64,000 bases of DNA, from positions 37,705,251 to 37,769,250 of the forward strand of contig OY855903.1 of the NCBI GenBank assembly GCA_963693305.1, written 5' to 3'. Below are positions 35,217 to 46,262 of the stretch, piece after piece. The translations under genes and the position numbers were made by a program. Positions within the stretch are counted from its first letter, which is position 1, and each line of letters begins with the position of its first letter. The DNA comes from Meandrina meandrites. Lineage: Eukaryota > Cnidaria > Anthozoa > Scleractinia > Meandrinidae. Below the pieces are notes generated by a model, which saw only the letters and a list, made by a program, of their open reading frames with translations, did not search any database and was not told the origin of the DNA.

Positions 35217-36823
35217 TTCGCCTTTACAATTTTAGCATCGGACTCGACAAGACAGACGCCATTTCAGCTCATGTTGTAAACATGTACTGCCGCCTTTGTT
35301 CCACCCCCTCCCCCCACATATATGAACATAAGACAATGGCCCGACTTTGTGGACAAATCAAAACCTAGCGGGGGAGACAGGGGTAAACGTGTTTAATTCA
35401 CTTTTAATGGGGATTTAATGCATACATTAATTGTTTAACGGAATGGAGTGACATCGAACCCTCACTATACCTCATGGTATTCATGAATACCATGAGGTAA
35501 AAAGCATTAAATAAAAACACATAAGAGTTGTAAAGCCACTGAATTGTAAGATAGATTGCTCAATGAAACAAAGTGAAACTATGTGTGGACCACTTAATGA
35601 AGGGCAATTTTCTAATGCAACTATGGTGAAAAAACTATTAATAGCCATGTTCTCAAGAATAACACATAAAACATATAAATAATGATGTCTGAAAAATACC
35701 ATGTTCTCGAGCCAATCGTCTGGAAGGTTGTACAGAAATTTGGAGAATGTTTGTAATTTTGGGATAACAAAATAAATTAATATTATTAAGCCAGGTAATG
35801 ATAGTACACACATGCTGAAAACAATATATGATTGAAATATAACTTTTTTGGATATGAACACTTGTATCCAGTTGCCTGCTCTTTCATCTGACTCCTTTTT
35901 TTTTCTCTTTGTTTGCTCTGATCAGGATGCATGTGTGCTTTATATTTGGCATTTACATTAGAAATTCTGTTCAGTTGACTTCCAATTGCATTTTAACACT
36001 AAGTTCTGTCCCTTGTGTTTAGGTGTTCAAAAACGCATCATATGGAAAAAATTCAAAAAGCCATCTAAATGTAAAATTTGTTTGAAAGAATTCTCATTGC
36101 TCTGTAATTCATATAAACTAACCAGGGAACAAAGAATTTCTTGTTACAGAATTTGTAATGAAACTATAATTAATGCACACTGAACTCTGGATAAAGTGGC
36201 TAATATTCCACTGAATAAAAAGCTCTTAATTGGTTAGTGAATAATAAAATCAAAGTTACACTCATATAGCAAAAAAAAAACACAAATCACAGCCTGTAAA
36301 ACAGTAAGGATTGGCATGGTTTTCCTTTCCTCTTCTTGTACATAAGATTCATCATTTGTCTGATTTGTCTCATCAGTTTGAGTTGTCTCATTTGATTTAC
36401 CTCGAGTATTGCTCTTTGTACAAGAGTGATTTCCTTTGTCCTTATCAGCTGCAGTGACTGAAAGGTCCAAAATGCAGACTGATAATGAGGCTATAATAAT
36501 TATCAAAGGAAATGGTAAAATTGTTGCAAGGAAAGGAATACTATTTTCTGCCAAGACAAACAAGAAGAAAAAGGAAAACACAACTGTAAATATAATAAAG
36601 CGGTGGGTTAGATAGGGCTGGGCTGGTTTGAGGCTGGGCTGGGTAGATCTAGGTTTAAGCCCAGGAGGATGTGATGGGATAGGTATGGCAATCTATGAGA
36701 ATTGGGAAAGAGCCTCTGCTTGTTGCATGGTTGGTAGGGAAGGTTCAGCAGATAGTTGGTTGTGTGGGGGTAGAAGATATACAGTGATGAAACCACCTCA
36801 CCAGGATCTCATTTCCCTTCTTG
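35217..36823. other. Flanking DNA without a firm gene
   Basis: Holds a perfect palindrome at 35,468-35,499. A 115-residue minus frame at 36,581-36,234 has two hydrophobic segments around a Ser/Thr/Asn-rich middle but no homology I can name. A GGGCTGG-rich patch lies near 36,615-36,650. Confidence 0.3.
35468..35499. repeat. Perfect 32-bp palindrome
   Basis: The 16 bases TACCTCATGGTATTCA are followed immediately by their exact reverse complement. No spacer, no coding context. Confidence 0.9.
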
Positions 36824-36827
36824 TTAA

Positions 36828-37380
36828 AGTGCCCCTGTGATCAAATTTTCGATTTGTATTTTTTACATGTTCGTGTACAACTAGACGTCCTTATTCATCT
36901 TGCCAAATTTCAATCCATTACGAACATCAGAAGTCATTTTATTTTAACATTTAATTCCGAAAATTTACGGCCGCCATTACAAAACCCTGTTCCAAGGTTT
37001 GGTTGCGAATGGGGGAAAGTGACGTCAAAGGCTCAAACATACCTCACGGGTTGAAATTTTAATAACAATCAGCATAGAAAATTGCACAAAGAACACGTCC
37101 AAAGTTTTTGTTCCTTTTCGCGTGATTTTGAACACTTATTGTTATTCTCATTTCAACCCGTGAGGTATTTTTGAGCCTTTGATGTCACTTTCTCTCATTT
37201 GCAACCAAGGCTTGGAACAAGGTTGATTAATGGCGGCCATAAATTCTCTGAATTAAATGTTAAAACAAAATGACTTCTGATGTTCATAATGGATTGAAAT
37301 TTGGCAAGGTGAGTAACAAAGTCTAATAGGACACGAAAATGTAAAAAAATGAAACTCAAAAATTGGATCACAGGGGCACT
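36828..37380. mobile_element. 553-bp TTAA-flanked foldback element (MITE B)
   Basis: Ends AGTGCCCCTGTGATC...GATCACAGGGGCACT, with inverted arms of roughly 230 bp (for example AACATCAGAAGTCATTTT on the left against AAAATGACTTCTGATGTT on the right), bounded by TTAA at 36,824-36,827 and 37,381-37,384. No coding capacity. Its first 15 bases agree at about 9-10 positions with the ends of the Kolobok-like transposon at 48,536. Confidence 0.85.
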
Positions 37381-37394
37381 TTAAGGTTAAGTAG

Positions 37395-37431
37395 ATCATC
37401 CCTGTACAAGTTTCGGTTGTACAGGGATGAT
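37395..37431. repeat. Perfect 15-bp stem-loop
   Basis: ATCATCCCTGTACAA, a 7-base spacer GTTTCGG, then the exact reverse complement. It starts 11 bases after the right TTAA of MITE B. Confidence 0.85.
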
Positions 37432-37559
37432 GGTAGCATGAGTCAAACTACAAAGTCTGAAAAAAATCGTGAATCTTAAAATAAATAATACAGTTACTAT
37501 TGGAAATATTAGCCGAGAGATGATCAAAATGGGGAATACATGAATAAAATCGTTTGGAC

Positions 37560-37914
37560 ACTTTGAAGGAAGGCAAAATAAGATTTCAATAACAGTTAAA
37601 GAAATGGTAGCAGGAGAATTTAGAGATACATTATTATTGCCACTGATTAGAGAGACATGGCTTACAGAGGAGTGAATATTCATTGCCTCCACTCTGTAGA
37701 GGACTTCTTCCAAAGTGTTCCCCGTGATGCCCCCATTTAACTCTGTGGATGTGGGGAAAAAGTCAGGGTACCTTGGGGCAAACCTTTCTGAATTTTTGGT
37801 TATAGAGTCACCTATCGCGACCACCTCCTTCCCTGGCAAGTTCTCTATGATTTTTTCAATCTCTTTGGTTTTTCCCCTCCATCTCCACTGTTCCAGTGGT
37901 TGCTCATTTTCCAT
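37560..37914 (-). pseudogene. SGNH/GDSL hydrolase-like fragment
   Basis: Minus frame reads KEVVAIGDSITKNSERF (block I GDS), then FPTSTELNGGITGNTLEEVL (block II Gly), HVSLISGNNNVSLNSPATIS (block III N) and stops resembling the family after about 105 residues. No block V His is seen. SGNH domains occur in ORF1 of several LINE clades in cnidarians, so this may be LINE-derived. The GTNN motif is altered to SGNN. Confidence 0.55.
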
Positions 37915-38339
37915 CCATCTGTAGTCAGGAGAAAAGAAGTGGATTTAGTGTTTGCATGCGATTGCATGTCCAATCCATGAGAAAGCAAAGTAAGCTTAAG
38001 TGCATTGTTTATATGTGTTTGTGTGAAATGCTGCACTGTTGTTAATATAAAACAATCCTTTCCACTTTTGGCTACCGTAAATGGTTCATGAACACATAAG
38101 CAACTTGTGTTGATGAGGTTCTGCCACATGTGAAACATTGCCATTGGAACTTCCATTGGAATCTGCCCCTAGCTGAACCCCCGATGCTTCTTAAAACAGA
38201 ACAGACAAGAGAGAAGAGAAAAGTGGCCAGGAATTCCACAAAAATTGCAAATTAAACGGGTGTTCTTAAAACCAGAACCATTCGCCAAACAAGCTGACTG
38301 GGCGGTTGCCCAAAGGGATTTATCCACTTAAGCAATCAA

Positions 38340-38640
38340 ATCCAAAACTTTGGAATAATCCTTGTCAGAGAACAAAGCCATGAAGTAAGCCTGGAACTGT
38401 TGCGATCCTTCAGAGCCTGGGCTGCTGCAGACAAAAATGTTGCCTTCTTGTGTTTGGAATTCTGGGCAATCACAACAAGGTCTTCTGCCAAAGCCAAAGC
38501 GGCATACTTATCAAACTCTGGCTTGCGCTAAAAACAATAGGCTGAAAGATTGGACAGACCAGTAGTTTGCTGGCAGTTTTCAAGGGCTGGCATACATTGA
38601 AGTATGCGGGCAACCTAACAATCATAAAATAAAATGAGAC
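38340..38640 (-). pseudogene. Possible gag-like remnant
   Basis: Minus reading gives RILQCMPALENCQQTTGLSN, KPEFDKYAALALAEDLVVIA and HKKATFLSAAAQALKDRNSS. Further on (about 38,270-38,230) ICNFCGIPGHF resembles a CCHC knuckle lacking its last Cys. Stops interrupt it. A retrotransposon gag is a guess from the knuckle and the DIRS-like pieces next door. Confidence 0.25.
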
Positions 38641-38830
38641 ATAAGGATAAAAGAGAAAGGGCGTCCAGACAAAACAAAAATGCTAATGCAAAGAAAATAC
38701 CATAAATTAAATTAAAGCTGTCCTAAAAACGCCCAGACTAAACAGGGCATGTACTAAAACCCGAAACAACGAAACGAAAGGACCAAACCACCAAACAAAC
38801 TCACAAAAATAAGGAAAACCATTACTTTTA

Positions 38831-39603
38831 TTGAGAGCTAACCTTAAACAGGCTAACCTGGGTGTTGTTCATGCTAACCTGAGTGCTTTTTTGTCTCCTT
38901 TATCTTTGTATAATCCACCTGATGCTGCAGATGCTGCAAGCGAAGATGAAGATGGTGTCCATGGAGCACCCAAGGCTCCAAGCTCTGTTATGAAATCAAA
39001 CTCTGCTGGAGCGTTCAAGGCTCACTCTGCAAATGAAAATGACACTGCTTTGTATACCCTGGTGACTAACAGGCCAAGAGGGGTGAAAAACTTCTTTGAT
39101 GAGGTAGTTGTAATAGAGTGCAATGGTACAAACCTTGGCACTTCCCAGAGAGGATGACAATGACAATGAACTTTGCTATAGCTCTCTCTGGCAATCAAAT
39201 TTAGGCACTTTGGACAAGCATATGTCTACCTTTGAAAGTAAAGCAATTGCTAAAAAGTACCCACGTCCAGATGTTGATTGGTGTATACACTCCCACTTTG
39301 AATAACTATCTCCCATCACTCCTGTCTGGCGTCAAAACTGTAGCCATATTATATGAGCATGTTTACGGCTTCCTTGCTAAAACTAAGCTGGGTGAAAACG
39401 TGGTCCTCAGTTATGAGCAGATGAAGGATCTTGGAGCAATCACATCAAATGCCATATGCCTACCAGGTAATGCCTCTGCACTTTTCTCAAAGCAGCGACA
39501 CAAGGCTGTCCTTAACAAGATCAATTTAAAGGGAACTTTTCCATTTCTCGCCTCCGAAGAAGTTTCTGCAAGCTGGCAAAAGTTTGTTTGGGGAGGGATT
39601 TGA
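38831..39603 (+). pseudogene. DIRS-like retrotransposon gag-type remnant
   Basis: Three overlapping frames on plus. The clearest, 39,232-39,603, includes TPTLNNYLPSLLSGVKTV, YEQMKDLGAITSNAICLPGN and ASALFSKQRHKAVLNKINLK. The GNAS..FS..R pattern is one I associate with gag-like ORFs of DIRS-type elements in corals. Frame changes near 39,150 and 39,290. The RT piece at 40,440 supports the family. Confidence 0.4.
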
Positions 39604-39832
39604 AGCAAGGATCAAGACCACACTAGAGACAGCTCATTTTTTTGAAAGAAAGCACTACCACTTTAGGAGACAAGGGAACTGCTAGGGTGGTGCCATTCAA
39701 AGGTTTCCAAATGTCAGTAGCTTTGGCCAGTTTCGGAATTCAATCAGAGGCTGAGGCAGGGGTGCCAGAGGAGACCTGCAGACAGGGCCTTCTCACTTAC
39801 CACCAGGCATGATGTTGATGTTACATTAATGT

Positions 39833-40329
39833 ATCAGTCAATTCCAGCAGTGCCCACACCCCCCCCCCCCCCCCCCGGGCAACCGCAGGGCATTTCCTAA
39901 TGTTGCCTGTCCCGAGGGTGGGGCATTTGCGTAACTCGGGTTGATCCCCGGGCATTCAACACGTGGTTTTGAAACCGTGGAGTGAGTCGCGTATTTGTGA
40001 TGGAGGCATTTATAGGCCAAGACGTGGACTACGTTGCAGATTAGCTAGTTCGTGAAGGACTAGAGAAGCTTGTGGATGTTTGTGGATGTTTTAAAGGTAT
40101 ATTTTCTCAATTTTAGATATTTCTTCATTGCTAAGAAGCAACAACTTGTATTATGTTCTTATATCACCTATCGAGAGATTGAAAACAATCAACCCGGGAG
40201 CGGGGCATTTGCCCGGTTCCTTCATCCCCATCCCGGGGAATTTGCCAAATTTTTTTAAAGAAATGCTAATGCCCGGGGGTTAGCCCGGGGGGGGGGGGGG
40301 GGGGATGGGCACTGCTGGAATTGACTGAT
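39833..40329. mobile_element. MITE with poly(C)/poly(G) subterminal tracts
   Basis: Inverted ends ATCAGTCAATTCCAGCAGTG...CACTGCTGGAATTGACTGAT, each followed inward by GCCCA and a long homopolymer (about 18 C near 39,863, about 20 G near 40,287) and CCCGGG-rich sequence. Flanks read ATGT on the left and GCAT on the right, so the target duplication is unclear. It separates the two DIRS-like pieces. Confidence 0.7.
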
Positions 40330-40439
40330 GCATAAGTCTTGAGCCGTAAATCACCTCCCCTTGCCAGGATGCCTGAAACTTTGCATGTCAAGCTGGGTTG
40401 TTATAAGCAAAGACCCTTGGGTCTTGGAAAGTGTTCAGG

Positions 40440-40720
40440 GGTTTCATCTGGACCTTGTGAGTACCCTGCACCAATTACCTGTCCCACTGACAGTTCCTCG
40501 CACAAAGGAGAATATGGCTCTTACAGACCTGGAAATACAACAAATGCTAGAGAAAAACGCTATCCATGCGGACCCATGGGAGAGTTGCATCAAGGGTTTG
40601 TGAGTTCAATTTTTCTAGCCCCAAAAACAGGGGGTGGCCATAGGCCTTTAGTGAATCTCTGCCCTCTCATTCAGTTTTTCCCTTACATTGAAAGCCAAAA
40701 CAAGCAAATCCATTGTTTGG
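40440..40720 (+). pseudogene. DIRS-like reverse transcriptase N-terminus
   Basis: Plus reading gives DLEIQQMLEKNAIHADPWES and GFVSSIFLAPKTGGGHRPLV then NLCPL, the start of a DIRS/Ty3-type RT (the F.S.LF..PK..GG.RPV.NL pattern). It ends before the palm. The frame also changes, so it is a fragment. Confidence 0.6.
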
Positions 40721-40940
40721 AGAAATTTTTGGGTCAGGAATTCATCAAAACACAAAGTCAGGCCATCCAGAAGATAACCGATATTCAAAAAGCTAAATAT
40801 GGCTACTGGAACAAGAATGGTGTCCCACAGCACTACCATATGTTAAGTACATTTCTGGTAAGACAAGTCAATGTTTTATTCTATGTAGGAAAAAGAACAG
40901 AAAACCTTGACAACAATAAACTATCAATAACAGTTTTCTG

Positions 40941-41470
40941 AAACATGTTTTTATAAATATGTTTTGCTGCAGCACAAATCTTGTCAACAATAAATTATTT
41001 GCATTTTTTTGAGCTGATAGGTTACTCTTAAATGGCATATCAAAAAAAAAAAAAAAAAAAAAAATGTAGGTACACCTAATTGCAACAACATTGTTACATA
41101 GAAAAGCAAAATGAAAAAAGCAAAAAGGAGTTAATTAACAAAAGCCTATCATTCACAGGGAATCCATGTTACATGTATTAAAGCATACAGGTATTAAATG
41201 GAAAAGTCAAAACCTAAAAAAAAGAAAAAAAAAAATATCATGGAGCAGAAACAGACCTCTAAAAGAACTCTCAACGAAATTGCACAAAATTTATTGAACC
41301 TTGTGCTTACTTTAAAAAATTCTAATACTTTAATAAGTACTAGCCGTAAAGTGTAATGAATACTGCGTTTTTTAATCATGTCCTTATAAATGTGTTTTGC
41401 TGCTTCTCAAAACTTGACAAAAATATGTTATTTACATTTGTCTGAGCTAAGCTTTCATGAACAAATTTCA
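40941..41470. repeat. Diverged direct repeats around a poly(A) tract
   Basis: TATAAAT(A/G)TGTTTTGCTGC with its downstream 60 bases occurs at about 40,952 and 41,386. An A-run of about 21 bases lies at 41,043-41,064. Confidence 0.45.
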
Positions 41471-41546
41471 TTTCATCTCTTACTGTTTTCAGAAACATGT
41501 TCCCATGTTAATGCATTTGTTTTAGCTCAGAGGAGACCTTCCATAG

Positions 41547-41625
41547 AAGGCAGCGTGGCCTAGTGGTTAGGGCACTGGACTTGTAATCTGGAGGTTCCAT
41601 GTTAAAATCCTCCTCCCTGGACTCA
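41547..41625 (+). repeat. tRNA-derived SINE head
   Basis: GGCAGCGTGGCCTAGTGGTT contains a perfect A-box (TGGCCTAGTGG). GTTAAAATCC about 50 bases later matches a degraded B-box (GTTCAAATCC). The cloverleaf is imperfect and no acceptor stem closes, so this is a SINE promoter head rather than a tRNA gene. Confidence 0.65.
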
Positions 41626-42355
41626 TTTATAAATCAGAGAAACAGCTTTGTGAAAATTTATCAGCCAACCAAAGAAATAACCTTCGACAATTTTCTTTCA
41701 AACTTCTGTACAAAGTTCTACGAACATAAAAACAACTTAAAGAATAAGATAACTACTGACGACCATTGTATCCTTTTCTCACATCCAGACTCCATAATTC
41801 ATAGTCCATGATTCACACCTTTATGGAGTGTCCCAAATCTGGAATATGCTATTCAGAAATTTGAAATTGGTCCAATAGCTTACATAATTTCAATTTAAAC
41901 CTTTCTAAAGAGCACATTTTGTCTAATACTAATCTTCCATCATCTCAGTCTACTACTGCTGATGAACACCGTCTGGACCATTCATTAATTTACATTTGCA
42001 AAAGATAAAAAATATGTGGCAGAATTATTTAGCTCACCCGAGCGAGACACCATCCATTTCATATCGCTCATATTAGTTCAAACCTGAAGACAACTTGGTT
42101 TCCTCATGCTGTTGCCAATGGATTTCCTTCTCTTTCCTTCATTTCTGCTACCAGATGACTGGAATAGGACTTCATTAGCACATGGTCCTCCTCACAATTT
42201 GCCCCTAAAAGGAGGTGTTTGTGATTGCAGCTTTGAACTCTTTGTAGCACGTTGTTGAAGCTGGACTGGGTCGAGGCATGCGGAGCAAGTAGATGTGTTC
42301 TGAGCTGCTCCACATAACTTCGTCGCTCAATAATGTCTTTAGGCCTTTCATTCAT
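41626..42355. other. Non-coding region after the SINE head
   Basis: Short frames only (plus 41,599-41,811; minus 42,355-42,104) without motifs. May be SINE body and 5' UTR of the LINE ORF1 remnant. Confidence 0.3.
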
Positions 42356-43192
42356 ATGAGTTCCAAGCGGAAAGCAAGAAAGAGTAGTAATTCCAGTGTG
42401 TCTGGTGTTTCGCCAGTTGGAAAACGAGCAAGAGAGTTAAATTCAAGCTTAAACTCGTCACCTGAGCGCTCTACTGAGGTAGATGCCTTCGAAATGTCGG
42501 ATTCCTTGGAGTCGAAACTGGATCTAATTCTGACCAGGCTAGAGACTATGGATAGAAAACTAGAGGAGATTAATACTGCAGTGTCCAACCTGGAGAGCAA
42601 ATTTAACAAATTGGAAGGTAGAGTGGAAAAGCTAGAAGACCATCAATCGACCACGAGGGACGCCGTGAAAGAGTTGCAAGATGGCCTCCAGGAATTCAAT
42701 ACGCAAGTGAACGAAGCGACAGCAGCTCGAGAAAAAGCGAAAGAAATTTGTGAGAGCAGGTACAAAGAGTTGTATGCCGAAGTGTATCAAAGGCGAGAAA
42801 ATTTGCATTTTTATGGCATTAGAGAGGAAGATGAAGACGGAGAAAGTTGAAATGTGTTGAAATCCTTCCTGGAACAGCAATGTGGAGTCCAGCCAGATGG
42901 TATAGAATTCCAGCAGGTCCACAGGATTGGAAAACCTCACGAAGATGGAAGCCCTAGAGCGATTATCGCTCGGTTCCTTAGATATAGTGACAGAGAACTC
43001 GTGTTTTCAAAAACAAAGTTGTTGAAGGACTCCGGGTACAGGATCTCTGCAGACTTGCCCAAAGAAATAGTAAATCGAAGGAGGCTCCAGTCAAAGAAAC
43101 TGGTCGATGCCAGGAAAGTGGGTAAGATCGCCTTTTTTAGCCGCGCTGAGCCCGACAAATTATTTATTGATGGAGAACTAAACCCGTTGTAA
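42356..43192 (+). pseudogene. Orphan LINE ORF1 (L1-type), one nonsense codon
   Basis: From ATG 42,356 the frame reads a basic N-terminus (SSKRKARKSS), a coiled coil (SLESKLDLILTRLETMDRKL and further heptads), YQRRENLHFYGI, then a TGA at 42,848-42,850. It continues in the same frame with VHRIGKPHEDGSPRAIIARF and KLFIDGELNPL to a stop at 43,190-43,192. This is a complete L1-type ORF1 protein of about 278 codons with a single in-frame stop. No ORF2 follows. It differs from the ORF1s at 4,379 and 30,353. Confidence 0.75.
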
Positions 43193-43295
43193 TTATTGCC
43201 ATTTCTTTTTTGCTACAATCGCTGCTATATTTAGACACAGCCTAAACATGTCATTACACGTGAATTTGAAACTGTTGTAAATGGGTATGGCTTAC

Positions 43296-44166
43296 CTCTT
43301 GTGACATTGTTTGAATAAACGGCGCTCTTCTTGTATTATTTCTGTGATTAGCCATTTTCTCTTGGACAAAAAGTGCTAGGTAAAATTCATTTCCATGATG
43401 AACTCTAATCTGGTCCCACATGCCATACTCTGGAACTGCACGCCTGTTTATGAAGGACGAAAATAGAATGCAATGTATCTTTTAATGTCTATCGTCAATC
43501 ATGTTTTGTTGTACATCCATTTTTAAAGAAAATTAATGGTCCTAATAATTTATATGCTCACCTGTATACCTGCTCGTAGATCACAGAGTTGTTTTAAATT
43601 GGCATGGATGCAAATGAAACCAGTTTTCCACTGTACCCATTTGAATCACACTTGAGTTAGCCCATACATAGCGACTTTTTCATTTTGATCGATCTGCAGT
43701 TTACAGCTGAAGTAATCTGCTTTGTAAGGTATTGGATGTATATTTCCTTCAGCATTAGCACATCATGCTATATGATACACTGGAGAGACTACAGATAAAG
43801 CTTTCCTAACACGTCTTTCCCCAGCATCAATTCCTTTTGCTCTTCAAGAATCCTTTTATTATTTTACGGACCCAAGTTGGTCCAACCTGTAAAAACAAAG
43901 TACACAAGATGTGGTGAATTGAAAGCTTTGGAACAATGCATTGGCTGTTATATGATCCAGCTTACCTGTTCAACTGCAGTTTGTACGTGTTCTTGGAGTT
44001 CATCAGTTGAGATACGATTACAAATGATCTTTGAACAGAACCTCCCAACTGTTCTCTCACTGAATCCCTTTTCACCAGGATACATCTGTTTTAATGTTAT
44101 GTGTCTTCTTTCGGCAAAGAAACAAATCTCGGATAGCATTCATGTTTGTCTTTACGGCTGTTGCAA
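43296..44166 (-). pseudogene. Integrase-like (rve) gene, three exons, truncated
   Basis: Minus exons: about 44,166-43,966 (EICFFAERRHITLKQMYPGE, KGFSERTVGRF, donor GTAAGC), 43,886-43,562 (GPTWVRKIIKGFLKS, YKADYFSCKLQIDQNEK, YSGKLVSFASMPI, donor GTGAGC) and 43,443-43,296 (VPEYGMWDQIRVHHGNEFYL, donor GTAAGC). The pattern DQNEK...YGLT...V(D)HG.EF is that of integrase-core proteins common in cnidarians. The second acidic residue (usually VDHG) is His here. A frameshift near 43,655 and a shift near 43,850 break the frame. Later exons are missing where the LINE ORF1 lies. Confidence 0.6.
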
Positions 44167-45639
44167 TATCCAAGACGGTGGCTACTCGTCCCAGGGCCCC
44201 ACCGCCAAGAGTTGTCCTGGGAACCAGGGTCACTGTACCTTCCCTTCCCTTCAAATAGGACTAGATAAGAAAAAAATTACCTGAGTTACTGATCCTCTTT
44301 GATAATTTTCATATGTTAATAATTGTTGATATCATGAGTGTGGAGAGATAATTACATTGGAGACTGCAGAGATAGATCGTGATCTGGAAGCTCAAAACTC
44401 AAGAGGATCTTCGTTATCCATTATCTCGGCTTCTGGAATACCACAATGGCTTGGAAGTGAAGTGGATGTATTGTTACTGCTCTCTATCCACATAGAAAGA
44501 GCGTCTTGCCATGCTCAACCTGCCTCACTTGACTCTTTGTTAACCTCAACTTATGGCTGTTGTCTTTCCAGACTTAACACATCGATGATGCTTGGTAATC
44601 AGACCAAAGGAATTGGTAAGGCGAAGGGCATTTCATTACAGAACTTTCCCTGGGAGTAGGTACATACTCCATTGAAAACATAGAGCTGGAAAAACTGATC
44701 GGAGGTTATATTCAGGGTCTGCAATCCAAGAGTTGCATTAACATTTGGCGGTGGTGGCATTGAGAACTGTTTACCACCTTGGTCAGGAGCAGGCAGCAGC
44801 CATTCTCTTAAAGCCACCTCAATGTATGTCTCCTCCTTTTTCTGGCCTGCAATCTCCATCAGATTAATCCCAATGACAGTGGCTGTATCCTCTTTCTTAG
44901 GGCACTCATCAGAAAAACATGTTGACTCAGCAGCTGTTTGATGCATTGTGTCACACCATTAACAGATGTCAAAGGTGCAACAAGCTACGCTGAATTCAAA
45001 CTGAGGAAAACTGCCAAGCCATTGTATTTTCCCTTGAGTGAATTTATTTCTATAGAACAAACATTCTATAGCAATGAGATCATAAGCCCAAGGTGTTGTG
45101 ATAATCTTGACAGACGTTTTGAAAGTTCTGGGACATCTTTTAAACAAAAGTAAACTATTGTGAGAAAGTTGTCAATAGGGCACGTATTTACGAGGGTAAT
45201 GTTGCCAAATGCAGTTTCCTGAATTTCTCTTTCACCAAAGTATTGTGCAACGTGGCTTTTGGTTTCAAATTTACCTTGTGCTTAACAGAAGGTTTAGAAG
45301 ACAGCTTGGGCATTTTTCTTTGAGGTTCCGGGGTTTTAAAAGGCTGCTGTGGAGATTGCGACTTTTCTCACAAAGAAAACTTCTCTTCCCATTTTTGGTG
45401 ATTGTCTTTGTATGCAGGGACTGCATCAGGAGTATTTCTGTCCGTTGACCAAGTGGTCAGGTCCCAGCATCTTGTCCAACAGATTGTTGATGGACTTGAT
45501 CCATTGTTTCTTCCCATTGGACCAGGGAACATTTTTTCTATTTGCCACCCACAGTCTTTTCCTGTAATATCACGGCGTAAAAAAGTGAACCATTAGAGAT
45601 AAAGAAAATTTAGCAATACAGGTTGAGAACGTCCATTCA
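44167..45639. other. No firmly supported gene
   Basis: A 115-residue minus frame at 44,946-44,599 (ATVIGINLMEIAGQKKEETY and others) is protein-like but unrecognised. Remaining frames look incidental. Confidence 0.3.
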
Positions 45640-46262
45640 TACACGAATGAAAAATTAGTTAATACTATGCTGTAGTCAAAATATTTTTCCCGACGTTTCG
45701 GCAATGCTGCCTTCTTCAGGAGGACAAAACTATTTCACCGTTAAAATGTCCGTTTATAACTTGCGTATTCAAATAAAAGTTCGCGCACGTTGCTGCGCGC
45801 GCGACAGCACGCGATAAGACAAAGAAGTCAATTCACGTGAAGCTAAAATCATGGTTTAGTCCACTAGGAGCCAGAGTTCTGTGTTTGAAGATATATCGCA
45901 TCTCCTGTTTCTTGCAGTGCTGTTGGTTTACCAGGCCTGTCTTATGGACAGCGACCTTCATATCCTGCAGGGAGTGGTCCGGCTGGTTAAAATGTGCAGG
46001 TACAGGAAGGTCATTCCTGCCGTTGATCACATCCCTGCGGTGTTCCCTGAAACGGTCTGCCATCCTGCGCCCAGTCTCCCCAATGTACACGGTCGATGGA
46101 CATTTCTCGCATGTTAAGCAGTATACCACGTTCTCCGTTGTACAGGTGTAGTGACCTGTGATGTTAACATGCCCCTTGGGTGTTGTAATTGTGTTAGATG
46201 AGTTAACATGGGGGCACGTGCGGCAAACGGTCCTGCTGCAGGGAAATGTACGCGTTGGCTGA
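45640..46262 (-). mobile_element. Penelope-like element, 3' part with GIY-YIG domain
   Basis: Minus reading gives TVCRTCPHVNSSNTITTPKG, a Cys-rich linker, then VVYCLTCEKCPSTVYIGETG, RMADRFREHRRD and HFNQPDHSLQDMKVAVHKTG. This is the GIY-YIG (URI) nuclease domain with the CxxC knuckle of canonical Penelope-like elements, ending at a stop at 45,833. The 3' tail contains CCTGAAGAAGGCAGCATTGC then CGAAACGTCGGG, typical of Penelope 3' sequences. It is 5' truncated (no RT) and has landed inside the kinase-like gene. Confidence 0.75.

Noticed and set aside
35203..35368. C-terminal extension of LINE 3 ORF2
   Set aside because: It lies past the repeated 14-mer, does not resemble the C-terminus of LINE 2 and is compositionally different; most likely flanking DNA read by chance.
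36234..36581. Small two-helix membrane protein on minus
   Set aside because: Hydrophobic ends and an N/T-rich middle are suggestive, but there are no splice signals, homology or context to support it.
41547..41620. A true tRNA gene
   Set aside because: Promoter boxes are present but the acceptor stem and anticodon arm do not pair; SINE head fits better.
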